DNA from: Dehalococcoidia bacterium
GTDB lineage: Bacteria; Chloroflexota; Dehalococcoidia; UBA2979
DNA length: 32,733 bases
Assembly: GCA_029246995.1 (NCBI GenBank)
Contig: JAQWMB010000022.1
Coordinates: 1-32,733, forward strand
Reading direction: 5' to 3'
Each line of letters starts with the position of its first letter. Within the stretch, counting starts at the first letter, position 1. Of this stretch, positions 1-8,864 are shown piece after piece. Under the pieces are notes generated by a model. That model was given only the letters and a program-made list of their open reading frames with translations. It did not search any database and was not told the origin of the DNA. The position numbers and the translations under genes were made by a program.

Positions 1-2
1 GT

Positions 3-281
3 TTTATTATATTTTTTCTTGGTGCTACTGATTCAATTGGAATGACAACAAGGCAAACAATCGTACAACTCACAACCCCGGATAATATGCGCGGGCGTGC
101 AGTAAGTTTTCATTCTTTATCAGCAATGACTGCTAACAATATTGGTACACTAGAAGTAGGATTCTTTTCAGCATTAATTGGTGCTGATAACACAATGTTT
201 TTTGGTGGAATTATTGCACTTTTAGTGGTGATACTTATCTACATTTTTTCACAACAACTAAGAAGTTATCGCTATCCATAA
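3..281 (+). CDS. MFS transporter, C-terminal fragment (5' end outside window)
   Basis: The reading frame is open from the left edge to a TAA at 281, so this is the tail of a longer gene; the ATG at 42 is only an internal methionine. The visible residues carry the pattern of the MFS_3/enterobactin-exporter-like group: a TRxxxVQ segment, then TPDNMRGRAVS (the cytoplasmic loop motif), a glycine-rich helix, and a last hydrophobic segment of about 20 residues ending in LRSYRYP. It should be an inner-membrane secondary transporter, probably drug- or siderophore-type export, but the substrate cannot be read from this fragment. It converges on lpdA with a 10 bp gap. Confidence 0.75.
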   Translation, partial: FIIFFLGATDSIGMTTRQTIVQLTTPDNMRGRAVSFHSLSAMTANNIGTLEVGFFSALIGADNTMFFGGIIALLVVILIYIFSQQLRSYRYP

Positions 282-291
282 ATCAATGAAA

Positions 292-1710
292 TTATTTATT
301 TTTTTTAGGTGAATAGAAATGCGGGCTTGTATTATAAAACAATTCAGCTGATTCCATAAATGTTTCTGATAATGTAGGATGGGCATGAATAATTGATTTC
401 AAATCTTCCAACCTAGTTCCCATTTCAATGGCTAAAGTTGCTTCAGCAATCATCTCACCAGCACCATTTCCTACAATTCCAGCCCCAAGAATTCGATTTG
501 TAGAAGGCTCAGAAATAATTTTGGTCAATCCTTTTTTAATTCCCATTGTTGTTGCTCGACCAGATGCAGCCCAAGGGAACTTAGTAACTTTAATTTCCCA
601 GTTTTTTTGCCTAGCTTCTATTTCAGATAGACCTGTCCAAGCAAGTTCAGGCTCAGTAAAAACAACAGCAGGAATTGCAAGAGGATCAAAAGATTCAGGA
701 TGACCAGCAATTACCTCGACAGCAACATGAGCCTCTTTTGTTGCTTTGTGAGCTAACATTGGCTCTCCCGCAACATCGCCAATAGCAAAAATATGAGACT
801 CGTTAGTTCTACATTGTTTATCAATAATAATAAATCCTTTTTCATCTGTAACAATGGATGTATTTTCTAGACCTAAGTTTTTCGACATAGGCCTTCTTCC
901 AACAGCAATTAAAGCTTTATCAAAAGTCATATTTGAATTAACTTTTTCAAGATCAGATAATGTCACCCTTAATTTATTAGATTTTTGAACAATTTTTTCA
1001 ACTTTAGTATTTAATAAAATTTGCTCAAAACGAATATCTAAATCTGATTTTAATATATCTACTAAATCTCTATCTGCGCCTGGCAAAATACCTGCCGTCA
1101 TCTCAACTACGGTTACCTTGGAGCCTAAACTCGCATATACCGTACCTAATTCTAATCCAATGTATCCACCACCTACTACAAGTAAATTTTTTGGCACATC
1201 AGGAATTTCTAATGCTGATGTTGAATTCATAACTAATGATGTTTCGCCCTCCACGATTGGTGGCAAGACAGGTGAGGATCCGGTTGCAATGATTGCATGA
1301 TCGAAATCAACTATCTGTTCTCCTCCTTCTTGTAGTTGCACAACTAACTGATTTGGAGAGGAAAAAGAAGCTACACCTTGAACAAACTTCACTTTGCGTT
1401 GTTTCATCAACATTCCTAAACCACCAGTAAGCTTTCCTACAACTCCATCTTTCCAGTTACGTAATTTTTCAAGATCAATTTTTGGATCAGAAAATTGAAC
1501 ACCATACTCATGTGCATGGCTTGCTTCAGAAATTGTATTAGCTGCATGTAGTAGCGCTTTTGAAGGAATGCAACCAACATATAAACAAACACCTCCCGGT
1601 TTAGCAGCAGGATCAATTAGGGTTACATCCATCCCAAGATCGGCTGCACGAAAAGCTGCAGGATATCCTCCAGGACCAGCACCAATGACAACTATTTTTT
1701 TTTGACTCAT
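292..1710 (-). CDS. lpdA: Dihydrolipoamide dehydrogenase (E3 of pyruvate dehydrogenase)
   Basis: This FAD enzyme reoxidises the dihydrolipoyl arm of AceF and passes electrons to NAD+. The N-terminal Rossmann motif GAGPGG is at residues 10-15, and the redox-active pair C42/C47 lies in CLYVGCIPSK. A second dinucleotide motif, VVGGGYIGLE, binds NAD. FAIGDVAGEPMLAHKA is the FAD-contact segment, and HAHPTLSETFMES carries the C-terminal catalytic His-Glu. The length of about 472 aa is normal. I chose the ATG at 1710 because GGTGA lies 4 nt upstream; a GTG at 1725 would add five residues. It is the last gene of aceE-aceF-lpdA, 27 bp after aceF. Confidence 0.95.
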   Translation of the reverse strand: MSQKKIVVIGAGPGGYPAAFRAADLGMDVTLIDPAAKPGGVCLYVGCIPSKALLHAANTISEASHAHEYGVQFSDPKIDLEKLRNWKDGVVGKLTGGLGMLMKQRKVKFVQGVASFSSPNQLVVQLQEGGEQIVDFDHAIIATGSSPVLPPIVEGETSLVMNSTSALEIPDVPKNLLVVGGGYIGLELGTVYASLGSKVTVVEMTAGILPGADRDLVDILKSDLDIRFEQILLNTKVEKIVQKSNKLRVTLSDLEKVNSNMTFDKALIAVGRRPMSKNLGLENTSIVTDEKGFIIIDKQCRTNESHIFAIGDVAGEPMLAHKATKEAHVAVEVIAGHPESFDPLAIPAVVFTEPELAWTGLSEIEARQKNWEIKVTKFPWAASGRATTMGIKKGLTKIISEPSTNRILGAGIVGNGAGEMIAEATLAIEMGTRLEDLKSIIHAHPTLSETFMESAELFYNTSPHFYSPKKNK

Positions 1711-1737
1711 ATGTTCACCATTCACACTATATTCTTG

Positions 1738-3045
1738 CTATTTAAGCTTCAAAGACTTAGGATCTTCTAAAAACTTAACTAACCAGCTCAATAAAGAAGC
1801 CCCATCAGCTCCGTCAATAATTCTATGATCAAATGAAAGGGAAAGCGGCATCATTAAAGCAGGATTAAAAGCATCTTTCCCATTCCATAGAGGCTCAAAG
1901 ATTGCTCGTCCTACTCCTAAAATAGCAACTTCAGGAGGATTAATAATTGGAGTAAAGAACGATGTTCCAAGACCTCCTAAATTACTTATTGTAAAATTAC
2001 CACCTCGCATATCATCAAGTGATAATTTTTTATCTCTACTTTTAACCGAAATATCCGCCAATTCAATAGCAATTTCTGAAATGCTTTTATTAATAACATC
2101 TTTAATGACAGGAACTAACAAACCTCTTTCAGTGTCAACTGCAACACCAACATTAATATAATTTTTAGTAATAACGATACTTTTTTCTATATCTATACTT
2201 GTATTAAATTTTGGAAATTCTTGAATGCCTAATGCAGTTGCTTTAATAAGTACTGGCATCATTGTAAGATTGGCTCCAGCGAGACTTTTATCATTTTTTT
2301 TCTTTTTACGCTCAGCATCAAGTTCAGTGACATTAGCTTTTTGAAAAAGGGTAACATGAGGACTTTGCTCCCAAGACTGAGCAATATTATTTGAAGTTGT
2401 CTTTCTAACTCGAGACATCTTTTCTTCAGTAACATCTCCCCACTGACTAAAATTAGGTAGCTTAATTGGTGACTTTGTAGGCTGTTGTACCAAATTAGTT
2501 TGCTGGCCAGACACTCTAGAATATAACTTGACATCCTCTTCTGAAATTCTACCTGCTGGTCCACTACCCTGTACGCTTCGTATATTAACTCCAATTTCTC
2601 TTGCTAGTTTACGAACTGAAGGTGCGGCAAAAACCATTCGATTATTAACATTGCTATCTTCTTTCAGCTCAGGCAACGAGGAAAATTCAGCAGCTACATT
2701 CTGTAAAGAGTTATCCCTTGCAGTAGTTTGTGATACCTCAGCTACTGGAGCAGCTACTTCTTCTTGTATCGGAGGTGACTGCGTTTGAGTTGAAGTAGAG
2801 CCATCTCCGGAAGTTTCAATCGAAACAATATCTTGGCCGACCTTTATAGTGTCCCCAGCTGCGACTAAAACTTCTGTAATAGATCCTGCATGCGGAGCTG
2901 GTACTTCAACAGTTGCTTTTTCAGTCTCTATTTCAATTATAGGATCGTCAGTATTAATTGCATCACCAGGAGCAACTAAAACTTTTAATACATCAGCTTC
3001 TTCTATACCTTCACCAAGTTCAGGCAATGCAAAATTTGCTACCAT
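1738..3045 (-). CDS. aceF: Pyruvate dehydrogenase dihydrolipoyl acetyltransferase (E2), single lipoyl domain
   Basis: This is the core of the pyruvate dehydrogenase complex and transfers acetyl groups from lipoyl-lysine to CoA. One lipoyl domain occupies about residues 1-75, with the modified lysine K43 in ETEKATVEVP. A linker of about 60 residues, rich in Ser, Gln, Ala and Val, follows. A peripheral-subunit-binding domain (APSVRKLAREIGV to GRISEEDV) is at about 135-175, and the catalytic domain ends in SFDHRIIDGADGA with the HRxxDG active site. E. coli AceF has three lipoyl domains; this one has a single copy (435 aa). The ATG at 3045, with AAGG 6 nt upstream, is preferred to the TTG at 3051. 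It lies 41 bp after aceE in the same operon, and its lipoylation would need lipB/lipA across the divergent promoter region. Confidence 0.95.
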   Translation of the reverse strand: MVANFALPELGEGIEEADVLKVLVAPGDAINTDDPIIEIETEKATVEVPAPHAGSITEVLVAAGDTIKVGQDIVSIETSGDGSTSTQTQSPPIQEEVAAPVAEVSQTTARDNSLQNVAAEFSSLPELKEDSNVNNRMVFAAPSVRKLAREIGVNIRSVQGSGPAGRISEEDVKLYSRVSGQQTNLVQQPTKSPIKLPNFSQWGDVTEEKMSRVRKTTSNNIAQSWEQSPHVTLFQKANVTELDAERKKKKNDKSLAGANLTMMPVLIKATALGIQEFPKFNTSIDIEKSIVITKNYINVGVAVDTERGLLVPVIKDVINKSISEIAIELADISVKSRDKKLSLDDMRGGNFTISNLGGLGTSFFTPIINPPEVAILGVGRAIFEPLWNGKDAFNPALMMPLSLSFDHRIIDGADGASLLSWLVKFLEDPKSLKLK

Positions 3046-3086
3046 AATCAACCTTACCGAAATTATTATAACTCAATAACTATTTT

Positions 3087-5825
3087 CTAAGCTATCACTG
3101 GATTGACTTTAGATATATCAATTTCTAAATCATCAATAGCTTCTAAATATACAGATTCATCTACTTTCCCCTTAGTAAGCAATCCTGACAAAGCTGTAAC
3201 TACAATCCATCTAGCATCAACCTCAAAATGATTACGTAATTCCTCACGTGTATCACTTCTTCCAAAACCATCAGTACCTAAGCTCAATAAATCTACTGGT
3301 AACCACTTTGCAATCAAGTCAGGCAATGATTTCAGATAATCAGAACTTGCAACAACTAGATCTACATTGCTATCAATAACATTTGCAATATGTGATTTTT
3401 TTTGCTTCTTAGTTGGGTTCAAGATATTCCATCTTTCAATTTCTAAAGCTTCTCGGCGTAATTCTGTATAACTAGTCACTGACCATACTTCAGATGAAAC
3501 ATCGTATTTTTCAAGTAATTTTTGGGCTTTAACGACTTCTTTATGTATTGCCCCGCTACCAAACAATGCTACATGAGTGGAAGTATTTTTAATATTCCTT
3601 TCATTAAACAAGTACATACCTTTTAAAACATGTTCATCAAGTTTCTTGTTTGAAGATGGCATAGTTGGTTGCGTATAGTTTTCATTTCCTACTGCAATAT
3701 AATAATACTCTTCGTAGTTGTCATAAAACATTCTCTGCAAGCCTTCACGTACAATAATTGCAATTTCATATGCATATGCAGGATCGTAAGCTTTTACCTG
3801 CGGGACAACAGAAAATAGTAGATGACCATGGCCATCTTGGTGTTGCAAGCCTTCACCATTTAAAGTAGTTCTTCCTGCAGTACCTCCAATTAGAAATCCT
3901 CTTGATCTTGAATCAGCTGCAGCCCATGCCAAATCACCTGTTCGTGCAAAACCAAACATAGAGTAATAAATATAAAATGGAATCATTGTTAGAGAATTAT
4001 TTGCATAAGATGTAGCAGCGGCAATAAATGAGCTCATTGAACCAGATTCAGTAATACCTTCTTCTAAAATTTGCCCATCTGTTGATTCTTTATAATACAA
4101 TAAGCTTGCTTTATCTACCGGATCGTATAGTTGACCAACATGGGAATATATACCAAATTGACGGAAAAAAGCCTCCATTCCAAATGTTCTTGCTTCATCG
4201 GGTACAATAGGCACTATTCTTTTCCCTATATTTTCATCTCTCATTAATTTTGATAAAATTCGCACAAAAACCATTGTAGTCGATGCTACTCGATCTGCAG
4301 AACCTTCATAGAATTCATCGAAAAGCTTGACATCAAATTGTTCTAGATCATTAAAAATTGGATTTCTGCTTGGTAAAAAGCCTCCTAATCTATTTCTACG
4401 TTCTATTAGGTATTTCTGCTCTGGTGATTTATTTGAAAATGTATATAATGGACTATTACTAGCCTCTTCATCAGATAAGGGCACATCAAATCTATCACGA
4501 AACTCCAATAATTCTTTCTCATTTAATTTCTTTTGCTGGTGAGTCACATTTCTACCTTCGCCTGCTTCACCAAGACCATAACCTTTAATTGTTCTTGCTA
4601 AAATTACAGTTGGTTGGCCTGTATGTGATACAGCTGCCTGATAAGCAGCATGTACTTTCGCAGCATCATGCCCACCTAAACTCATATCCCATAATTCATC
4701 ATCACTTAAATGATCTACCATTTTTAATAATCTTGGATCAGTTCCAAAAAATAATTTTCTGATGTAGGCTCCACCTTCAACAACGGCTTTTTGAAATTCA
4801 CCATCAACAATTTCACCTAGACGTTGCACTAATAGACCTTGGGTATCATTTGCTAATATTTCATCCCACTCACTACCCCAAATCAACTTAATAACATTCC
4901 ATCCAGCACCTCTATAATGAGATTCAAGTTCTTGCATAATGCCACTATTACCTCTTACTGGTCCGTCAAGACGTTGTAAATTACAATTGATAACAAAAAT
5001 TAAATTATCTAATTTCTCTCTAGCCCCTACTTGAATTGCAGCAAGGCTTTCAGGTTCATCTTGTTCGCCATCACCAAGGAATGCCCATATTTTTCTTTTA
5101 GAATGGTCACCAAGATCTCTATCAGTAAGATAACGCAAAAATCTAGCTTGATAAGCTGCCATGAGTGGTCCTAGGCCCATAGAAACTGTAGGAAATTGCC
5201 AGAAATCAGGCATTAACCAAGGGTGCGGATAAGAAGATAAGCCATCTCCATTAATTTCTCTACGAAAATTTTTTAATTGATCTTTTGTTAATCTTCCTTC
5301 GAGAAAAGCTCGTGCATAAATTCCTGGTGATGCATGACCTTGAAAGTAGATTAAATCAGAACCATCAGGATGATTTTCTCCTTTGAAAAAATGCTGAAAA
5401 CCGACTTCATATAAAGTTGCTGCTGAAGCAAAAGTTGATATATGACCACCTATTCCATCAGAATGTTTATTAGCTTCAACAACCATGGCCATTGCATTCC
5501 ATCTTACGGCATTCTTAATTTTACGCTCAATAGCACGATTACCAGGATAATTAGGCTGTCTATCAACTGAAATCGTATTAACCCTTGGAGTGCGAGAGGT
5601 AGTTGGCAAAACAACACCTAGCTTTTGAGCCATAATTTGTAAATGAGAAAGCAAGTCAGAAATTCTTTTACTACCACGTGTATAAAATACATCCTTAAGT
5701 GAATCTGTCCAATCCTTATTTTCTAACGAGACAATTTCTGGAGGTAAAATAGGCACATTACTGTTGTTAGTAGAATGAAGATCATTAACATCATTTGTGT
5801 TTTCAGTTTTGTTCTTGTTGACCAT
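3087..5825 (-). CDS. aceE: Pyruvate dehydrogenase E1, homodimeric type
   Basis: This thiamine-diphosphate enzyme decarboxylates pyruvate and reductively acetylates the lipoyl group of AceF. The 912 aa length is typical of the homodimeric gamma/beta-proteobacterial E1, not the alpha2-beta2 form. The ThDP/Mg motif GDGEQDEPES followed by VINCNLQRLDGPV is clear, and GRNVTHQQKK and LNGEGLQHQDGHGH match conserved active-site loops of the family. The ATG at 5825 follows a GGA six bases upstream. It is the first gene of the operon and is divergent from lipB. The N-terminal 30 residues are Asn-rich and low-complexity. Confidence 0.96.
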   Translation of the reverse strand: MVNKNKTENTNDVNDLHSTNNSNVPILPPEIVSLENKDWTDSLKDVFYTRGSKRISDLLSHLQIMAQKLGVVLPTTSRTPRVNTISVDRQPNYPGNRAIERKIKNAVRWNAMAMVVEANKHSDGIGGHISTFASAATLYEVGFQHFFKGENHPDGSDLIYFQGHASPGIYARAFLEGRLTKDQLKNFRREINGDGLSSYPHPWLMPDFWQFPTVSMGLGPLMAAYQARFLRYLTDRDLGDHSKRKIWAFLGDGEQDEPESLAAIQVGAREKLDNLIFVINCNLQRLDGPVRGNSGIMQELESHYRGAGWNVIKLIWGSEWDEILANDTQGLLVQRLGEIVDGEFQKAVVEGGAYIRKLFFGTDPRLLKMVDHLSDDELWDMSLGGHDAAKVHAAYQAAVSHTGQPTVILARTIKGYGLGEAGEGRNVTHQQKKLNEKELLEFRDRFDVPLSDEEASNSPLYTFSNKSPEQKYLIERRNRLGGFLPSRNPIFNDLEQFDVKLFDEFYEGSADRVASTTMVFVRILSKLMRDENIGKRIVPIVPDEARTFGMEAFFRQFGIYSHVGQLYDPVDKASLLYYKESTDGQILEEGITESGSMSSFIAAATSYANNSLTMIPFYIYYSMFGFARTGDLAWAAADSRSRGFLIGGTAGRTTLNGEGLQHQDGHGHLLFSVVPQVKAYDPAYAYEIAIIVREGLQRMFYDNYEEYYYIAVGNENYTQPTMPSSNKKLDEHVLKGMYLFNERNIKNTSTHVALFGSGAIHKEVVKAQKLLEKYDVSSEVWSVTSYTELRREALEIERWNILNPTKKQKKSHIANVIDSNVDLVVASSDYLKSLPDLIAKWLPVDLLSLGTDGFGRSDTREELRNHFEVDARWIVVTALSGLLTKGKVDESVYLEAIDDLEIDISKVNPVIA

Positions 5826-5904
5826 ATTAATTCCATCTCAATCTACAGCATCAATAGTTTAATACATTACTCATTCAAAGGATATAATGAAAAAAAAATT
5901 ACAA

Positions 5905-5933
5905 ATTATCATATTCCTTTTAAAGACAATCAA
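5905..5933 (-). promoter_or_regulatory. Candidate sigma-70 promoter for aceE-aceF-lpdA
   Basis: On the minus strand TTGATT (5928-5933) and GATAAT (5905-5910) are separated by 17 nt, 80 nt upstream of the aceE start. The match to consensus is moderate. In AT-rich DNA such matches occur by chance, so this is a candidate only. Confidence 0.4.
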
Positions 5934-5942
5934 AAGAATAAA

Positions 5943-5970
5943 TTTACTGATAGAAGAAAAGTAGTATAAT
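5943..5970 (+). promoter_or_regulatory. Candidate sigma-70 promoter for lipB-lipA
   Basis: TTTACT (5943-5948) and a perfect TATAAT (5965-5970) have a 16-nt spacer. The -10 box ends 22 nt before the lipB ATG, leaving a short leader with GAGA as ribosome-binding site. It lies just outside the aceE candidate promoter, in the opposite direction. Confidence 0.5.
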
Positions 5971-5992
5971 TAATTTAGTAGAGAATAATAAA

Positions 5993-6700
5993 ATGAATCA
6001 AACAGTTTACTTTAATGACTTTGGAATAGTCGAATATTCACAAGCCTATGCATGGATGCATGAGGCTAGAATGCAATTAGCAGCCAATCAAATATGTGAA
6101 TCAATTAATTTATTCGAACATCCTGCTACTTATACCTTAGGTGCCCAGGCTCAAACGAATAACATACTTGCAGATAGCAACCAATTAAAACAATTAGGTA
6201 TCAAAACTTTTCAAGTTGATAGAGGTGGAGATGTCACATGCCACAATGAACAGCAGTTAGTTGTTTATCCAATCATAAATTTACGTAAACGAAAAATTAA
6301 ACCAGTTCAATATGTTAGATCCTTAGAAGAAATTATCATTGCAACATTAGCAAAATTTAATATTATTGGTGAACGAATTCCAGGAAAACCAGGCATATGG
6401 ACTGGGCAAAATAAAATAGGGTCAATTGGCATTAGCATAAAACAAGGAATTACGAGTCATGGTTTTTCAATAAATGTCAACAATGATTTAAGCTTCTTTG
6501 ACTATATAAATACATGCGGTATAAATAATTTATCTGTTACCTCAATAGAAAAAAAATTGGCAAAACAAGTTGATTTTGATCTGGTAAAGAAATTTGTTGT
6601 TAATGAATTTATGAAAAAATTTACAATATCCGATAAAACAATTCATTCGGTCAATATTGAAGAGATATATACTAACAACACAACCGTAAGGACTACCTAG
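5993..6700 (+). CDS. lipB: Lipoyl(octanoyl) transferase
   Basis: LipB moves octanoate from octanoyl-ACP to the lipoyl lysine of target domains such as AceF. The RGGDVTCH segment (residues 77-84), the lysine K141 in KIGSIGI and the catalytic cysteine C175 in INTCGI are all present. The 235 aa length is normal. One deviation: the usual H-GPGQ turn after the RGG motif reads H-NEQQ here, so proline and both glycines are gone while the following strand is kept. The stop is followed after 1 bp by the lipA ATG, so the two genes are co-transcribed and probably translationally coupled. Confidence 0.93.
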   Translation: MNQTVYFNDFGIVEYSQAYAWMHEARMQLAANQICESINLFEHPATYTLGAQAQTNNILADSNQLKQLGIKTFQVDRGGDVTCHNEQQLVVYPIINLRKRKIKPVQYVRSLEEIIIATLAKFNIIGERIPGKPGIWTGQNKIGSIGISIKQGITSHGFSINVNNDLSFFDYINTCGINNLSVTSIEKKLAKQVDFDLVKKFVVNEFMKKFTISDKTIHSVNIEEIYTNNTTVRTT

Positions 6701-6701
6701 C

Positions 6702-7595
6702 ATGACTCAAGTAGAAATCAAGTCTTTTGAGAAACAACCAAAGCCTAAATGGTTCAAGGCCAAATTTCCATCTGGAGAAAAGTTTACTGAAATAAAAGAT
6801 CTATTAAGGAACGAAACACTCCATACAGTATGTGAAGAAGCAAGATGCCCTAATATAGGTGAATGCTTCAACTCTGGAACAGCAACATTTATGATTTTAG
6901 GTGACACATGCACTAGGGCTTGTGGATTTTGTGCTGTGAATTCTGGAAAGCCAGGTGAATTAGATTTACTAGAACCAATTCGCCTCGCCAATACAGTTGC
7001 TAACCTCAAATTAGATTATGTAGTAATAACATCAGTCAATCGCGATGATGTAGAAGATGGTGGTTCAAGTATTTTTGCTGGCTGCATCTATTCAATACAT
7101 CAACAATTACCAAATTGTAATGTTGAAATTTTAATTCCTGATTTTTTAGGTAATTGGGCTGCTCTAGAAACAGTATTAAATGCAGGGCCTGCCGTATTAA
7201 ATCACAATACAGAAACAATACAGGAATTCTATAAATTTGTAAGACCAAAAGGAAACTATGAAAGAAGCCTAGAATTATTTCGAAAATCAAAAGAAATTAA
7301 TCCAAACATTCCTACAAAAACAGGACTCATGGTAGGGCTTGGAGAAAACATGGATCAATTAAAAAAAACAATAGAGGATATAAGAGAACAAGACACAAAT
7401 CTTTTAACTATTGGACAATATTTACAACCAACCAAAAAACATTTACCAATTAAAAAATTTTGGCATCCAGATGAATTTTTAGAGATTAAAGAATTTGCCA
7501 CTTCTCTTGGATTCCAGCATGTTGAGTCAGGACCTCTTGTAAGAAGTTCCTATCATGCAGCTGAACAATATGAAGCTTTTAAAAAAAATCAATAA
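6702..7595 (+). CDS. lipA: Lipoyl synthase (radical SAM)
   Basis: LipA inserts two sulfurs into the protein-bound octanoyl group made by LipB. The auxiliary 4Fe-4S cluster ligands are C44, C49 and C55 (CxxxxCxxxxxC), and the radical-SAM cluster ligands are C70, C74 and C77 (CxxxCxxC). The C-terminal SGPLVRSSYHAAEQY contains the conserved RSSY segment. The 297 aa length is typical. A TAAGGA ribosome-binding site inside the end of lipB sits about 9 nt before the ATG. The gene converges on the enoyl-CoA hydratase gene, 34 bp away, with no clear terminator hairpin between them. Confidence 0.96.
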   Translation: MTQVEIKSFEKQPKPKWFKAKFPSGEKFTEIKDLLRNETLHTVCEEARCPNIGECFNSGTATFMILGDTCTRACGFCAVNSGKPGELDLLEPIRLANTVANLKLDYVVITSVNRDDVEDGGSSIFAGCIYSIHQQLPNCNVEILIPDFLGNWAALETVLNAGPAVLNHNTETIQEFYKFVRPKGNYERSLELFRKSKEINPNIPTKTGLMVGLGENMDQLKKTIEDIREQDTNLLTIGQYLQPTKKHLPIKKFWHPDEFLEIKEFATSLGFQHVESGPLVRSSYHAAEQYEAFKKNQ

Positions 7596-7629
7596 TTTTT
7601 AATAAAATAGTAAATTAAGAATATGTATA

Positions 7630-8388
7630 TTACTTTTTATTACTGTTATTCAAAAAAGCTTTTTTAGCTTCAATCGCTTCATCTGAAGATTGTAAAATCT
7701 CAGTTTGTGTTTGTTCAAATTTATAGGCATTCTTCAAATCCATCCATTCGATTTGATTTAAAGTCGATTTAGCCATTCGTAATCCCATAGACATCTTTTT
7801 TGCAATTATCTCTGCATATGACATGGCAACATTTAATAAATTATCTACGGTTGTTACCTCAATAACGGCCCCATACTGCTTAGAATCTTCTGCAGAAAGC
7901 CTAGTTGCTGTAAAATTCATCATTCTAGTAACTGGTTGAGGAAAAATTCTTTGTAAATGTCCAGCTCCACCTAATAATCCAACATCAATTTCAGGTAAAC
8001 CAAAATTTGCATTATCACTAGCAACTAAAAAATCACAAGATGCTGCAATAGCTAATCCTGCACCTAATGCAGGACCATTAATTGCACCAATTACTGGAAC
8101 TGCGCATTCATAAATAGAGTTAAAGGTTTCACGAGCTCTGCGGTAATGAGCACTAGGATCATTTTGACTATTACCAGCTGGCAGCCTGGAATTAAGATCT
8201 ACTCCAGCACAAAAAGCCCTAGAACCAACAGCAGTTAAAATGACTACATTTACATCATTTTTTGTCTGAAAAGAGTCAAATGTTTTAATAATTTCATTAT
8301 TGCTGTCAGCAGTTAAAGCATTCACTGGAGGATAATCCATAGTGACAATTGCAACTTTATTTTTTATTTCAACGTTAAGCGGTGACAT
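7630..8388 (-). CDS. Enoyl-CoA hydratase/isomerase family protein
   Basis: This is a crotonase-fold protein of 252 aa that should act on an acyl-CoA thioester in the cytoplasm. Both oxyanion-hole segments are visible: FCAGVDL and NGPALGAGLAIAASCD. Of the two glutamates used by classical hydratases, the first (in GGGCE of the rat enzyme) is Ala here (GAGLA), while the second is kept in FGLPEIDVG. That pattern fits an isomerase-like or other crotonase reaction as well as hydration. The ATG is preceded by AAAGGG with 5 nt spacing. It is the last gene of a minus-strand set with the DUF35 and thiolase-like genes. Confidence 0.85.
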   Translation of the reverse strand: MSPLNVEIKNKVAIVTMDYPPVNALTADSNNEIIKTFDSFQTKNDVNVVILTAVGSRAFCAGVDLNSRLPAGNSQNDPSAHYRRARETFNSIYECAVPVIGAINGPALGAGLAIAASCDFLVASDNANFGLPEIDVGLLGGAGHLQRIFPQPVTRMMNFTATRLSAEDSKQYGAVIEVTTVDNLLNVAMSYAEIIAKKMSMGLRMAKSTLNQIEWMDLKNAYKFEQTQTEILQSSDEAIEAKKAFLNNSNKK

Positions 8389-8413
8389 GCTGACCCTTTA
8401 TTTTAACAATTTT

Positions 8414-8839
8414 CTATAATGGCTGAAACTTAGGTAAAGTTATATCCTCATTGATTTTTTCAAATATAATTCCAACAGACATTCCAACTTCAACATTATT
8501 CACATCTGCATTAATAAGATTAGTAATTAATTTAGGTCCTTCTTTTAATTCAACCAAGGCAAAAATATAAGGTCCTTGTGAAGCAATTTCTTGAAAATGT
8601 ACATCAGCTGCTCGATGAACAATTGTATATGAAAAAAGTTTACCTACTCCAGACACTTTCTCCCAATCTAAATTACTAGAAAAACAACCATTATTTGGAC
8701 AATATGCTTTAGGATACATAAACATATGACCGCAATCATTACATTTAGGTATTAATAACTCATTATTAGCAAGCCCATCCCAAAAAGGCTTTGCTTCTGT
8801 AGTTATTGTAGGTATAGGTAAATTGTATTCATCAGTCAT
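8414..8839 (-). CDS. DUF35 zinc-ribbon/OB-fold protein (acyl-CoA-associated)
   Basis: A small 141 aa protein with the two-part DUF35 layout. An N-terminal helix (KPFWDGLANNELLIPKC) leads into a rubredoxin-like zinc ribbon with ligands C33, C36, C47 and C52 (CxxC...CPxxxC). An OB-fold follows, with the GxGKLFSYTIVHRA strand typical of the family. Family knowledge: DUF35 proteins bind CoA thioesters and partner with thiolase-like proteins, for example the ChsH2 DUF35 domain with the steroid side-chain aldolase Ltp2. Its position directly downstream of a thiolase-like gene fits that partnership. The start is the ATG at 8839 with GGAG 6 nt upstream; a TTG at 8851 would add four residues. Confidence 0.85.
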   Translation of the reverse strand: MTDEYNLPIPTITTEAKPFWDGLANNELLIPKCNDCGHMFMYPKAYCPNNGCFSSNLDWEKVSGVGKLFSYTIVHRAADVHFQEIASQGPYIFALVELKEGPKLITNLINADVNNVEVGMSVGIIFEKINEDITLPKFQPL

Positions 8840-8864
8840 ACATTTCTCCAAATACTTTTATCAT

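Noticed and set aside
2259-2594. Open frame on the minus strand inside aceF
   Set aside because: It lies in another frame of a clear gene and has no recognisable domain or ribosome-binding site.
5775-5969. Small plus-strand open frame across the aceE start and the divergent gap
   Set aside because: It overlaps the aceE 5' end and both candidate promoters, and has no protein-like features.
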